NCBI GenBank assembly: GCA_949318235.1
Contig: OX439132.1
Location: 6,778,034 to 6,842,033 of the forward strand
Direction of reading: 5' to 3'
Length of the DNA stretch: 64,000 bases
DNA from: Ecdyonurus torrentis
Lineage: Eukaryota; Arthropoda; Insecta; Ephemeroptera; Heptageniidae
The notes under the pieces were generated by a model. The model was not told the DNA's origin, did no database searches, and worked only from the letters and a program-made list of their open reading frames with translations. Every line of letters starts with the position of its first letter. The stretch's first letter is position 1. The translations under genes and the position numbers were made by a program. Shown one piece after another: positions 13,103 through 28,599 of this stretch.

Positions 13103-13449
13103 TTAAGGGAGGGGAGTAGGGTACCGACGTCGGCCATTAGACTCAAACTTTTCTTGTCATAAAAGAAATTGAAATTTTGCACAATGATACTTCGCTTGAG
13201 ACAATTTCAAATATATAAAAATTTTGGGGGGTCAACGTGCAAGTTAATTTTATATGATTTTTTGAAATTTTAAGCCCATAAGGTCCAATGTTAATTTCAA
13301 TAATTTTTATATTTTTTTCGGGACGGATAATATCTTGAAATTTTTATCACGGCTAGGTGCGACCCTTAGCTACACAATGACACTAAATTTAGACCCAAAA
13401 TACTTCTATTTTTTTTAGATATAAGGTCAGTACCCTACTCCCTTTTTAA
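13103..13449. mobile_element. Inverted-repeat-ended element, about 347 bp
   Basis: The left end (TTAAGGGAGGGGAGTAGGGT) and the right end (GTACCCTACTCCCTTTTTAA) are inverted repeats of about 22 bp with a small indel. The interior is not self-complementary, so this looks like a nonautonomous DNA transposon rather than a foldback. There is no coding capacity. Confidence 0.7.
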
Positions 13450-14398
13450 TACATAGCTTAGATATACAATAAAATGTGTACATTATACTTTTTATGTAAG
13501 TTAGATGATATAATCATTACATAAAGATAAAGTAATTTTGGTTATAATTTCCTATATTCTCTAAAAATATACAATACAATCTGTTAAAGTAATTTTTTGT
13601 ATAAACGTACTGTATATACATACATACGGGATTTAGCTCTAAATATAGTTTCATAATACCCATGTGGAATATAAAAATAGACTGCGAGATAATAATAATA
13701 ACAAAATTGTATTATTTTATTCATTTAGTAAAGTACTGACGTCACTAGGTTACTTTAATGTTCACTCTTTATGAATAGAGAATGTCAAATACACACATTT
13801 TCGTATAGTATTTCTTTTTATCATTCACGCAGTGTTGACATTATCAGCTATTTATATAATTTATTCATTCATTAACCCTCTTTTAAATGTTATTTTTAAA
13901 CCATAATATTACATTCATACAATTTAATATAAATTTTGAGAAATGTGTGGGTTCAAGTGTATAGAATGTGTGTAAGTATTTTTGTATATTATTTAAAGAC
14001 GACGAGGATGAAAGTAATTGAGTACTTTTAGAGTTTGTTTCAAAAATAGGGAAACAAAACACACACGATATTTTATGATTTGTGTAATTTTGTTTTCAAA
14101 AGGAATTAACTCTACTTATACCAATAAAGTTAAATTATTTGTGTATATAGAGAAAATTTTTACAAGGACTTGACTTGTTTCTATGTGCAATTTAATAATA
14201 TACTAACATTTATATTTTTTGCACTGACATGTTTTACTATGTGCATACGAGCTTTATAAATAAAAAAGTTAAAAAAAAAAATCAACTTATTTTATTTTGA
14301 TTATGTTTAATTTGAAAGCAAATTACATCATGACTTGACGTTTCAAAAAAATACAACGCTAAAAATGCAGACATTTATTAAACTTTAATGAAATAATT

Positions 14399-14421
14399 TG
14401 AGAGCGAGAGAGCGAGAGAGC

Positions 14422-14481
<60 letters not shown>
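14399..14481. repeat. (GA)n microsatellite with GAGC variants
   Basis: A GA run with periodic GC-containing units at its left end (AGCGAGAG repeated), about 80 bp. Confidence 0.95.
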
Positions 14482-14484
<3 letters not shown>

Positions 14485-15649
14485 TAATGACGCGATAATG
14501 ATCTCTCAAAATTTACATAAGATACAAGCATCAACAAAAATTAAACTCCTGTACCCAAGTACTTGAGGCTATCTAGTTGAGTGATATTCTTGCAAAAATA
14601 TTTTCATATTCATAAAGAGCTTCAGACAAACGATGAAAGCATAACGTTGTTGTTGTGATTTTTGATTTTCATATTTTCATTTAGGTGTGTATAGTTTACT
14701 TATATAGAAACTTTTTTTCTAATATTATATCTTTATACTTAACTGAATTTTTAAACTTTATTTAAAAATAACTGGATTATTTTATGAATACAAGATTTCT
14801 GGTAAATTTTCTCATTTTAATTAATAGCTATTGTCCATTAATAAAGGTTATCAAAGATGATTTTTTTTATTAGCTGATAGGACGCTAAAGTGTGTCTAGT
14901 AGGAACCTCGGTGTAGTAGTTTTCTACAAAAAAAAAAAAAAAAAAAAAAAAGTGCTAACAAGATGGTCTAGCAATACTTAAAGGATAGGAAATTTTGCGC
15001 ACTTCACGAAAAACTTCATTCTAACTTTTAAAGTACGAAAATTCAGGGAAAGTAATGTTGTTTTTTAAATATTATTATAAGTTATTAATATTTGTGACAT
15101 AATGTAAAATAAAATAGTATGTTTTATACATGCATGAATAAAAGAAGGAAAATTTTGACTCCAGTTATCGTAACATACTATACTCATATACTGTAAATAA
15201 AACGTGAAAAATAAAATATCGGTAATAATATTTTCATTTCATATAATTATAGTTTCAATATAGAAAAATTCAAACTTATTTATTTATTATTTTTAGGTTT
15301 GACATATGTTCTTTATTATTATTTTTCTCATTGTGTTTTGAAACAGAAAATTGATAAAGTAATAAAAACAAACATGAATCTATAAAAATTAGCATTTCAT
15401 AGGTCATTTGATTTGCCAATAGATGATTTATTCATGATGCAGTTATCCACATTTTTATTATTTTTTTTTTTTTTTACATATTTATTACTTTATATTGATT
15501 TATTTTTTAAGAAGAAAATGTTTTTGTTTACGAAATGAATTAATGATAAACGTGACAAACAAAAAAAAATCATGCGATTTCCTCATTATATTATCAAACT
15601 ATACGTCAAACGAACGTCATTAAATAAATTAGTTATAAAAATAAGGACA

Positions 15650-15680
<31 letters not shown>

Positions 15681-16117
15681 CGTGGAGTACGTAATTTTTA
15701 ATTAATCTCTAAAAACAAAAGTCAAAGTATCAAAAGTATTTTTAAACCTCCAATACTCTTTTAAAGCTCTTATAAGAATATTAAAGTATTATGAAAACTA
15801 AGTTATTGTCGGTGCTCGTATGTAAAATATCAATAAAATATGAGCTCGCAGGATGCAGATGATATAATATTGCACATTGATGTCTTGTAAGAGAGACGAA
15901 AATGCACTTTGGCGTTCAATGTGATGCATTTTATGGTGCTCGTGTAATGTTAAAACCACAACATTCTTGTCATTGTTTGAGCATAAAGTACACAACAAAG
16001 GGTTCTGTATCTTGTGTGATAATATTTTGATATCTAAATCGATAAATATGTAGATGGAAAATGTTAACCTAAAATCCTTACCTAGAAATGGTTTACTTTG
16101 TAGCAATATTTATTAGT

Positions 16118-16156
<39 letters not shown>
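16118..16156. repeat. Poly(T) tract
   Basis: About 39 uninterrupted T. Similar A or T runs of 20-32 bp occur near 15653, 17160, 27601, 30876, 34533, 35796, 36231, 42338, 51598, 53111, 54640 and 62840. Confidence 0.95.
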
Positions 16157-16160
<4 letters not shown>

Positions 16161-19100
16161 GCATTTTATTAATTGTAAGGTAGACATTTTTTTAAAGTAT
16201 GAATGTTGAATTTTAAATTAAATGCACTAAATAAAGTGTAATCTTAAACCTTTTAAGATTATAAAAAGCAAAATGTAATTAAATATAAAAATAGAAAAGG
16301 TTATAATTATAATTTTTTTTAAAGGTTGGCATAATTTAAATTTGCAATTTCTTCTTCAAAGGTTGTTCAAAACTTAGAAGTGAATCTGGGGGTGAAGTTT
16401 TAGTTTTTTTTCCCTCTGGAAAACTTCAAACGTACATACGTATGCAAGACATCATATCCCTCTCCCCTTGATTAAAAATATTGACCATTCCTGTGTTAAA
16501 ACGTATTTGTGTTTACGTTTCAAGAACTAGTCGTAGGCAATCTTAAGTGAAGGTAATTTTCATGTTGATTTTCTTTACTGCTAAAGAAAGCTCAAAAATT
16601 TCTCTTTATTTTTCAAGAAAAATTATGGACTCACCAAAGCTATAATTTAAATATTAAATTTAATATTTTAGTTTCAATCGATACTAACATTTTGTTTCAT
16701 TTCACATTATTAATTTAAAATATAAGATTTGTGTTAAAAAAAATACAGAATACAATTTATGTATCTATAATTCTAAATTTATTATTTTTTTTTATGCACG
16801 AAAAATAATTCACCTTTTAACATGATGAAAATTTGATTGCATTATAAATAAAATAAAAAAGGATACACAATAAAAACGTACATCATCAAGTTCTTAACGA
16901 AAATAAATTGGATTAATTATTAATAGAAATACAACTGACCTACTTAAAATCAATTTAAAACAAAATAATCTTATTCTACTTGGAAGGAAATGAAAACGAA
17001 CTATATGTGTTTATATTCTAGTTTATAAATATGCAAAAAATCTTTCTTCCAGACGAGTTGAACTCACGAACACAGCATGTGGAATGTGTTTAATTAATAT
17101 AGACTGACAATTTAAATTACAAACAAAGCACAAGTATAATACGTTCGTGGTATTTAAGCAAAAAAAAAAAAAAAAAAAAATAGCCAGTATAATGGTATTG
17201 CGACATATGGTACAACCATATTACGTTAAATATAAATATTAGTGTAATTTAAACTATTAATTAATGATTATAAAGTTTTAACATTTTCGTGAGTATAGTG
17301 ATATAAATTTAAATTGTTAATTGTATAATTATTACAATTTAAAGACTCATCTTTTATCTGTGGCTAGGACATTACATGTGAGATTTTATGAAAGTTCAAT
17401 ATTTCTTACATGAATAATGTTTTATGCCAAGATGGTTGCATTCATATAAAAGTCGACGGCATATGTGAGTGTGATAACTAGATAACATAGATCGATATAG
17501 GAAAATAGCAAATTGGGTAGTTTAAAAATACTTTCCAATATTTTTGAGAACATTGATGCTGTTAACAGGTTGAATTAGGTTTTCAAGTTACGTAAGAAAG
17601 ATATTTGTAAGGGTACAATTTGTAAGGGTACAAAAGGGTTAAGGGAGTGCGTGTATGATGGTCCTTAATGATTTATCCGTTTATTTGAGTACAGGATCCG
17701 TTTAACTGTAAGAATTACCATTTGAAATGAGTGATACCTGTGAGCTTAAGTGCAACTCACGAGTTATTTATTTAATTTCTAGCTTTTACAGTAAACTATC
17801 TATTTACTTACTAAAGAAGAAAGTAAATAGTTAAAATAAAATGTAATGCAATCATATAAAAATGCTGTTGTATTTTCCTTTTTACTCAGCAAGCACTTGT
17901 TTTTAAAATTGTGGCAAGTAGTCTGAGAGTAATAACTAGTTTAATAAAAAAAAAATTTTAAAAAGGTGTTAAACTGTAATAAATTATGTAAACTTGATAA
18001 AATCTCATTACAACGTTTAAATACTAAAATTTATAGTTGTCGTGTTTGACATTAGCCCCTAATCCGACTGTCACGATTTCATGAACGTATCTTTATTTTA
18101 ATATAATGTTAATACCATATAATTTAGTATGTATACTTTTTAACATCATAAAAAACTCAAATATAATTTTACTTTTTATTTTTTATTAATATCATTATTG
18201 TATTTTTTTTATTAACATATTTTCAAACAAATGATTAGATGCCATATAATTGTATAATAATAATTCATATTATATCATATACGTATATATGGTGTTAGAA
18301 AAATGTAAACCGGTTTTATACTTGACATTGTGGTAGGTAAGTTACATCTTCTGAATTCATAAGTAAGTCTTTTGTTTATATAATATCCGTTCATTTAGTA
18401 GTTATACACTTTTAGAAGGTCAAAATGAGATACAAAGTTAAAATGATTAATATTGATAAAAGTTATTATAGTGCAATATTTTCACAACAGTCTATGACAA
18501 ATTACAATTTCAAGTGAAGTATATATTATTATTATATTCATTGATACTGATTGGTACATTTTATATTAAAACATATCATTATAAATTTTATACTGTATTC
18601 GATAGTTTACGTTTTTTTTTAATACTTGTATATTACATGAATTATAACTAAAGATTATTAGAAGAAAAACGACGCCTTTTTTTTTCGTAAATTTTCTGTA
18701 TAAAAAATTGAATAATATATTAAAAAGAAAATTCATTATATTTTTTTTAACGTTTAAAAACAGCATCAAAAATTTTGCTAACTAATCATGGCATAATATT
18801 GATTGAAAATAGTTTATTGTCCTCTTATATAATGGCATGTTCTCTTTAAAAGAAAAAAAGAAAAAAAAAATAATACTAAAATACGAACACACCTTTTAAA
18901 ATAAATGGTTGCATCCTTTTTAACAACACGCGTGTCTCGTGACGTTTCATATACTAAAAATAATAATAATAATAAAAAATAAAGAAGAATTTTTGATTAA
19001 AAAAACTTATAAAATTTGTATGATTCAATGAAATATTGAGTTGGTTGTCTAAAGCTATACATAGATAGCTACGAAGTTTTTAGGTACTATCATTTTTCAG

Positions 19101-21186
19101 TAAGATTACTAGGCTAGGTCACGCATATAAGATACCAAGTGTTTTATAGTACTCGATAGTCTATACTATGCAAGCTTAAAGTATAATTTACTATGTCCTA
19201 CGCAATTATAAGCTATTACTTTCCATGCAAAAGAATACTTAATTTATTTTTAGCGAAAACTTATTCAGATTGTCCTTGAACAAAAGTACAAATGTACGAA
19301 AGTTAAAAAAATATTGATATCATTTGAGTATTATAATGTTAAAGAGTTTTTTTTAATGATAATTATAAAATTACTAAAGAAGATATACTGGAAATTATTA
19401 AATATGAGGAATTGTAGAAATGTTATTATTTTTTTTATATAATTGTAAATTTGTAAATATAAATAATAATTTTAGAGTGTTTACGTATTAGATGTGAAGA
19501 AAAAAAGGGTATACCTATCAACTTATGATCTCAACGAATTCAAATTATTAGAATGCTAACTACAAATGTATTTTAAGCAACTATTTTTTTCTCAAATTTC
19601 TTAATTATATTATGAAATTATTATTGTTTATTATATAATTTATAATTCACAGAAATTTGGCATATTATGTTATGTTGCAAAATAACATTTTATTTTGTTG
19701 TCATCTTTAAAATTTGTTTTAAGTTATATAAATTCTAAAATTTTAGTACGAGTAAAATAATATTCTATATAAAATAAACCTTTCTGTATCTTCATCATTA
19801 AAAAAAAAAATATTTTTATAAAAAAAATTGTGGGGTAAAAAGTGTTTTAAAAATCAATAAAATAGTCTAGAAAAGAGCTTAGTCTTTAAGTATCCCTTTT
19901 TTTTTTTAGTGGTTTTACCATCTGTATATGACAGCTTTTAATATGACGGTTCAATATCCTTTTATGTATACTTGATTCATACAATTAACATGGTCATCAC
20001 TTTTTTTTTTAAATTTACGTCACACAAGTAATACCGTAAATTTAAATAACACTTTGACAAATTTATATTACATCGTGCGAGGAGGAAGGGGGGAGGGGAG
20101 AGTTCCAGATTGACCAATTTTATGGTCAGCTGCACACATTAATAAGATAATTGAAAAGTACAAGTTTATTCCAAAAATTAATTAATTAAATTTACTTTGA
20201 AACTTTTAAATAGTAATTAAAAACTCAAATCATTATTTTTAATCTTTAATTTGATTTGAATTCAAAGAATTAAAAAAAAAGGTTTCTCTCTTTTATTTAT
20301 ATATAAAAAAATAATAATAAGGAAGTTAAAGTATATTATTAGCATGATTTAATAATGGAATTACATTGTAAATACTTCGTGTAATTTAGTATATAGATAA
20401 GTGAAATACTTAAATGTAATTGTCATGTTTTGTGGTATGTCTTGAAAATGTATAATTACGGGATATGGTTTCGTTACGTACTCTACATGATTTTAGGATA
20501 TGTGTACAGTTCAAACATGAGTTCATACATGTGTTTCAAGTTTCAAGTGCAGCATTATTTAAAAAAAAAAAAAAAGCATTTTTTAAGCTCTTGTATTGAT
20601 TTTTGTTAATTCACGTTGAATAACAAATTAACTATTATGCTTGATTATTTTTTTTTACTATATTTTTTAGTTTAAATTCAAAATTATATATATATTTTTT
20701 ATGTATAGAGAAAAATCTGAAACAATATTGGTTGAAAGGTTGAATAATAATATTAAAATGTAGAGATGTTGAGAAATAAATTTTTACTATTATTGTCTTT
20801 TATGGAAATGTCATGTATTCATATGAAGAGTGTTGTTTTAAATAGAGTCGCCATATGAATGCATTGTATTTTTATAAGATGAGGTACAGTATACACAAGA
20901 TTGTAATTACCGTTCCAAAAACGTGCACCAAATTTGCATTGTTATTTTTATGAGAAAAACATGCGCCGCACTAGAATGGTAAAATATAATTGTCACAGTA
21001 ATGTGTACGTTGATAGCTTATTATAAAATAAAAAATCATCATCCACAATTTTGATTTAATCGATTTCTACATTTTTAATCCATGCATCTCGCAGTAATAT
21101 TTTCTTATCGTAATTAAAGTACGACTAATCTGCAAAATTCTATCTATTGACATCAAATTTGTTATCAAAGTTACTCAAGGGTCACA

Positions 21187-21268
21187 GCCCCGTAAACAAA
21201 ATAACGTAGATGGACGTAGAACCTACATTACCTATAGGTGGTCGTAAGTGTTTATTTGCGGCGCAGAA
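21187..21268. mobile_element. Short inverted-repeat element (weak)
   Basis: GCCCCGTAAACAAA at the left and TGTTTATTTGCGGCGC at the right are imperfect inverse complements around a 50-bp G+C-richer centre. Confidence 0.4.
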
Positions 21269-21866
21269 TTAACGTTCAAATTCTGAAGTCATTAGCGTTC
21301 TTATATATCCTCTTAAAAAAAATTGAGGTTAAAATTAGTTTATATCTAATCTCATAATTATTGTGATTTTTTTAATCATAATATTTTACGTCTTGAATGT
21401 GATAACAGAGTATAAGATATAACATAATACTAAAGTGTTATTACTACAAAGACTCACGGCAATCATATTGCAATTTTTAATTAAAGTTTAATTGTATTAT
21501 CCTATAACAGTAAGAGTTATTGTGTCAAAGAACTATTGTTATTGCAACAGTATAACAGTAAAATGCAATCAAGACCCAACTATATTACAACACTGAAGAG
21601 AATTTAATTCAGATTTATAATGAAAATTGATTTAATGCATAATATAAAATGATAATACAATACAACTACAATAGACAGTAAAGTCTTAGACTATCAGATG
21701 AATATTTTATTATTTCTACTTATTGCAAAGAGCTTGCATGTTATAAACTAGCACTGTGTGTCACACTATATATTGATTACGCTTGCTTGCAATTATAATA
21801 TTTATATTACTATTATTAGTAAAATTAATACGATAATTTGTAAGTATGCAAAACATTAAATTTTAG

Positions 21867-22170
21867 ATTGAGCCGAGTGGTTAAGGCAGCTGACGTAACT
21901 CTGTACGAGATGAGTTTATGTTCGAGCCACTGCTGGGGGTGCTGCATACGTGAAGTGTGAGAGCACAATACTTTGCACGATACGTGCTTACAAACATATC
22001 ACGACGACGCTTAGCATTATTTATAAGGTGTTTGCAGCACCGACCAATCTGCCCAGACATTTCCACGGTTTCTAGAGGCTTTCATGGCGAATGCTGGTCT
22101 GTGTATTTAGACCATGAAAAGCGCGTTCTCAAACATTTAGTCGTTCTACGTAACAAAGGATTTGAAAGAG
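21867..22170 (+). mobile_element. tRNA-derived SINE-like sequence
   Basis: The head reads GAGCCGAGTGGTTAAGGCAG, matching the D-arm/A-box region of serine- or leucine-type tRNAs. A B-box-like TGTTCGAGCCA follows at 21919-21929. No anticodon stem or acceptor pairing forms, so it is not a functional tRNA. About 230 bp of non-tRNA, G+C-richer body follows. The body has no domain I can name, and the 3' end is uncertain. Confidence 0.65.
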
Positions 22171-22184
22171 TTGCGATGTTCAAC

Positions 22185-22298
22185 AATCAACAACTTGGAA
22201 ATTAGGGGAATCAATCAGATCATGCGTTACATAAGAGCAACGCAGTGCTATATTATAAAGAACGATCTGATTGGTTCCCCTTATTTCTACACTTTTGA
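22185..22298. repeat. Foldback adjoining the SINE-like unit
   Basis: AGGGGAATCAATCAGATC near 22203 is matched by GATCTGATTGGTTCCCCT near 22265, forming a hairpin with a 45-bp loop. It may be the 3' part of the SINE-like element or an independent insertion. Confidence 0.6.
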
Positions 22299-23499
22299 TA
22301 TAAATCGCAGTCATCACGCAATTCCGCCTGTGAACGTAGACAACCCCTTCAGACCCTTTGTGACGCAGGAAGCCTAAATTTGTGAAAATACGTTTCTCTC
22401 CTTAAAATTGTCTGCTGTCCACTTGACTTTGAGGTCTGTAAAGTTCACATTTTTGCATCATAAGTTGAGCACAAGTTGATATACCAATCAAAATGCTTTA
22501 AAAATTGAGCGGGTGACAAAATAATCCTTGCTATCACCATGTGATCAGAAAAAGTTAAGCCAGCTTATAGAACAAATTTATATCATAAACAGGTGTAAAA
22601 AATTATACATAAAAGTAACAACAACAAAGAAAAAAAAAATCCAATTATTAATCGATTCAAAGAACCTAGTTAGTGTCAGTATACATGTAAAATTAAATTA
22701 TCAGGAAAATATAATCATAAATATAAAATAATAATTATGTTATATTGTTTGATTAAAGTTTTTTAATTACATTTTTTTTTTTAACTTTATGTTATATAAA
22801 GTTTGATATATGAAAACTCAATTACAGTATGTAAATTAAAGTAGCTCACACGTACGTGACGTTCGAACAAATATTGTACGATCATTGTACTAAAAAAACG
22901 ATGTAAGCAATACGTATACGAGTAATCCAATCATGATGCAAAACATATTATATTCTCTTCAAATATATAAAAATACAAAATATTATGTGTACTATATGGA
23001 CATGCTTTTTTCCCCATTATTACGGTTAAGTATTATTCTGTACATGTAATCATGTAAGAAAAAAAAAAAAAACTTGTATGTGATCATACGTTAGAGTTAA
23101 TATTTCTTTGTCCTTGAAGTCCTTCATGTGTTCAACAAGAGGTCCCTTGAGAAGTATAACTTAAAACTAGGTCACTTTTATGATGATAAGATATTAAGAC
23201 CGGCAGTTTTCATAATATCAAAAAAAAATAAAAAATAAAAAATTATAACATTTTTTTTAAACAAAAGAATTCAGACATCAACACCATATCAATTCTATTG
23301 GCCACGAGCTTAACATGCTGACAAATTAATAAATCGTGAAGACCATTATATTAGAAGAAGAAGGGTAAGAGAGAGACATTTTGAGAGATTTATAAAACAT
23401 ATTTCCTAATTGTAAATGAATTTTAATTCTTTTAATGTAAGATAGTTTGTGAGTCAAATTGTAATTTTTATAAATTTCCATCCGATTTTTTTTCTTCAA

Positions 23500-23507
23500 A
23501 TATATAT

Positions 23508-23593
<86 letters not shown>
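23500..23593. repeat. (TA)n microsatellite
   Basis: TA run with one phase break (TAATAT) near 23518. Confidence 0.97.
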
Positions 23594-23597
<4 letters not shown>

Positions 23598-23941
23598 TTT
23601 CATTCTTTATATTCATCTAAATGTCTGGAATATTACAAGTTAGACATAAAAAGTAAGTTCAGCCATTTCTCTTTATATCTTATATATTTATGTGGGTTTT
23701 TCATTTGTTGCAAAATCAGTAGAGAGAGACGGAAGACGAGAGAGTATAAATCGTATTCACAGTGGAGTGACGAGATTTCCTTACAAGCACCCTCGGGGGC
23801 AATAAAATGTGATGTCCACATAACGAAACGAAACAGAAAAAAAAATACTACAAAAAATAAGATTGAACTTTTTTAAAACGCTCCAAGGATATCAAAATGT
23901 AGAATATCTTTATGTTTGGTTGTATTTACTATTTATATAAC

Positions 23942-24053
<112 letters not shown>

Positions 24054-24197
24054 CTTCATTGTATGCTTTGTTGACATACTTTGTATTATCTTTGATGTAA
24101 CAATACAGAGCATAAACTTAATTGCTTACTAATTAAGGTGTTCAGAAATAATTACTGCAACAAAAATAATAATTATGAAGGATATACATGGATAGAA

Positions 24198-24237
<40 letters not shown>

Positions 24238-25452
24238 TAAACAGGTGTATATTAAGTTAACGGTTACATTATATTTGTTCTGTGCATTTCCCGTGTCATC
24301 GGATGTAATATGATTTAAAATTACGGTACACCAAATACGACATCATCTTTTATTTTGGAGCTACATTTTGTTTTTCATAATATTTTTGTCCTATCAAATA
24401 TAATAATGTCTTAATTAACTGTTTTTTCTTACGAGTAATTTTCTTAATATTTTCCTTTTTCTTTTAAATCATTGTCCTATATTTTATTCCATAATTACAT
24501 TTGAATATCAGTATAAAATAATGAAATTTATTACAGATATCATGGAAGAAAAGCTATTTCTTAACATTGTAATTGTATTTGTTAATTTGAGGAGCAAAAG
24601 AAGCCCGTATGAAGATATCAAAAACAGCTTTTATGACAGTTTTTACTGCTACATAGTTTTAATAAAAGAACAACAAATATGAGGGTAAATTGTTTGAATC
24701 TATACCACCACATAAGTAATGCACATTACTGGTAATGATTCATTATTAATATTAGCATTGTGTAACGACAAGTATATAAAAGTGTGTCCATCCCTCATTA
24801 TATCATTATATCATTTCAAGCCTTGATGCATTACTGTTCTCTAAAAACCCTAAAAATATGGTCCAGCAATTTTAAAGGATAGGAAATTAGGCGTTTCTAA
24901 GCGTTTAACATACTGCACGAGTTCGGCTAAAGTGCATTTTTTTTTTTTAATTTTTTAAATTGAATTTTTAAAATATACTTAAGCTAGAAAAACAAACTGT
25001 ATTTTAACTATAATTAATCTAAATTTACAGTAGCATTATTAAGATATAATAGTCATTGTAAAAGCTTGTTTTAATTCGATGCATAAATTATGGTATACAT
25101 AGTATTACAATATCATAGCATTATGTTCTATATACATACTGTATAATTTTAGCATTCAAAAATGTCTAGAACTTCTATAAGGTATATAACGATTGAATTA
25201 TATATCATGTAGTATATCAGAGTTGGCAATTTGTTGTATATAGACAGTATAATATTGTCCTCTTAGATAATAGAATTCAATACTAATTTGCAAATACATT
25301 GACATGATTGCGGAGAAGCTTGTTAGTACAAATTAAACCGCATGGTAGCCACCTTTGTTTGGCTTATGTGGTGTCTATTTTGTGGCATTTCTTTTGTCTA
25401 TATATATAACTTTCAGCTTATAGAAGTATACTATGTGGCTAACCATGTTTGA

Positions 25453-25488
<36 letters not shown>

Positions 25489-26862
25489 CTGTATTATACT
25501 ATACTGTATGTATAAGTTATTTATAACGAAATCTGAGAGAAAAAAATCAAAATCTTATTATATAAAAAGTACATTTTACCGTCAGCAAAATAAGAAAGGA
25601 TTTCATCCACATCTTACGCAGCACTAAAGTTATATAACATCTTTAAATAATTGTTATCTCAAGAGTATAATATTATTATATATCTTCAAAATTTTATTTA
25701 AATATTTGCAAATTATTAAAATTTAAGTTAGAATAATAATCCCTATAGAAAGAGAAAGAGAGAGAGATTCGTTTTTTTTATTTTATAATATATGTATTTA
25801 ATTAGGCAAATAGATTTATATATTCTTAAGTAAACCATAAAAAAGAATTCTTTTTGCAAATAAAAATCTTATACTTTTTTAAATATATATTTTTTATTGA
25901 TTAACTATAACTAGTGTGAACTAGTCTAAGGTGTAATTTGCAAGTTGCGTCATTATTGTTTTATTCATTTTCTACACGCAAAAAAATGTCTTAATTAAAA
26001 AAAAAATAATGATGAAAAAACGTATTTTACTCTATCTGCAATTTTTCATTTCCATCCAGTAAAATCTGTAATATCTAAATTTAAATCTAAATATAACTTA
26101 AAGTGTCTATTATCCCAAGCTAACTTCATTAATGAGGATTGAATTAAAAGATAATTATTGATAAAATGTCATCCACTGTAAGCGCCTTTTTAGTAAACTG
26201 AAACTCACAGTTGATTTTCCGTAATAAATTTTCAATATATCTATAACCACACGATTTATTTATGACGTATTATAAAACTAATTATACAGACTAATATACA
26301 ACGTTAAATATAATTACTAATTACGTTATACTACACGAAAATGCTTTCCTAGTTACAGGTAATATGCATTTTTTTTTTAATATTATTATTGATTTACAAC
26401 ACGTTAAATGTATCTATACTTATGACTATTCTATCCATAGTAATCATTTATTTAAAATTTTTAGGAATTGGTATAGTGCTTTTTTTTTTCTTCAATTAAA
26501 CCATTATTCAAGGATTGTCTGTACTAACCAATGAATTATTTTTCAAAATTCCTCACAAAAATTAAAACACTAATTTGTTACTACATTTCTAATTGATTAC
26601 ATATAATAAATATAGAAAAGAGAGAAAATATTGATGTATACGGTTTACTTTGTTCAAATTTTAATGTAGGAAACTTTATTTTAAAAACGGGCCTTGTCCC
26701 ATTAAGTTGAGTACAATTTACGGTATGGCAAATTGTCAATAATACTTTTTTTATTATTATTTTTTAGTAATTGGTCCATTGATTTTTTTTTCGTTTATAC
26801 CTAAAATATATAATGCATCAGCAACGATATTAAAATTAATAGTCTTATACTGACTGACATAA

Positions 26863-26998
<136 letters not shown>

Positions 26999-27597
26999 TA
27001 ACGATAAAAAATAAAGTTTTCAATATAATTAATAACTTTGCTATATTTTTTGATAACAATACATTAGAGTATTTTATAGTAATAAACAATTTGTCATTTA
27101 TAATAATAATAATTGATTTCATTGAATTTAATTCAATTTCATATAGTTAAATTATAAATAATGTTCCTGCAAATTTTATTACCCTTAACACAATACAGTC
27201 TAGCATGTTCATTATTAATACCCTCCATTGATTTTTTCAGTTTAATTAGCTGTTTCATATTTTATCGACTTAAATGACTGTATTTCGTCATGGTGTACCA
27301 TGTATTTTGTTTTGAAAATTATTATTATTATGTTCAATTTATAACAATACTGTATACATTAATGACCCAACAATAATTTATATTTGTAAATGTTTCACTA
27401 TTTAAGTTATTATGAAGGTAATGGATTTAGGGCAAATTTAGATATACTGTATATATAATGCTTTGTTTCCTTTGAATGATTTAGTCAAAATAAAAGTATT
27501 TTATCATCCAATTTTTTCTTTAAGCGTTATTATTTAATACTCATTTAATACTCAGAAATAAAAAAAAAAACAGGAAAATGAGATTAAAAAAAAAAGA

Positions 27598-27628
<31 letters not shown>

Positions 27629-28167
27629 AAACTAAACATGAATTTCCGCACATTTTTTTATTATACTAATATGCAAGATGATTATTATATTATATATGAT
27701 AAATTATGTATGGATTATATATTGTTGAAATTCTGTATCAAAGTATATAGAATGAATATTATGCATTATATTTGTAAAAAATTACTTTATTGTGGTTTCT
27801 TATTTTTTAAATTACGTCATTATATATATCCATTATTTCAATAACGTGCAACATCATCTTTTATTACTTTATAACTTTTCCGTGTGTAATAAAGAATAAT
27901 ATTTTCTATAAAATGATAACGTAATACACGGACTTATATTAAAGAAAATTGATATAAAGCTTTGGATCTTAAGAGTCTTGAAATTGAGCAGAACGTAATA
28001 TTTTAGTAATTTGTTGTGACAATCGAGTCGAGTCAATATTATATAGAGATATCAAATCACGTGCACAGGTATATAATCATCTCCATTGGGAATCACCTTA
28101 CAATAAAGGATCGACGCAACAAACACTTTTGGACTCTTTAAGTTATCGATCCATTTTAATAAAATTA

Positions 28168-28334
28168 AAGTCTCTAGAAAATATACCAAGTATTCTAACC
28201 AAACCCGTTGAAAACCTCACTCAAATTATATGCATTTAAATAGCAATAGTGACCTCTCAACAATGAAAAATATATAAAAATTTTTATTAAGAATTCTTAT
28301 GGAGTGAGAGTATTTGGTGTTTTCTAGGGACTTA
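28168..28334. mobile_element. MITE-like element, family A, copy 2
   Basis: Same termini as at 1280 (AAGTCTCTAGAAAATA left, TTTTCTAGGGACTT right) and the same internal blocks in the same order. TTAA occurs at both ends. The length is similar, 167 against 173 bp. Confidence 0.7.
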
Positions 28335-28426
28335 AAGAAATTAATTTATTGATAGTTGATACTGCTAATACATTAACATAAACCACTTCATCCTTCAAAT
28401 GAGTTTTCTTTGCATACTGTAAGATA

Positions 28427-28599
<173 letters not shown>

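Noticed and set aside
15798..16106. 102-codon open frame on the minus strand
   Set aside because: Locally a little less A+T rich, but the translation has no family I recognise and no convincing splice sites in phase with the channel exons.
21867..21948. Functional tRNA gene
   Set aside because: A and B box resemble a serine or leucine tRNA, but no acceptor stem or anticodon loop can be formed; better read as a SINE head.
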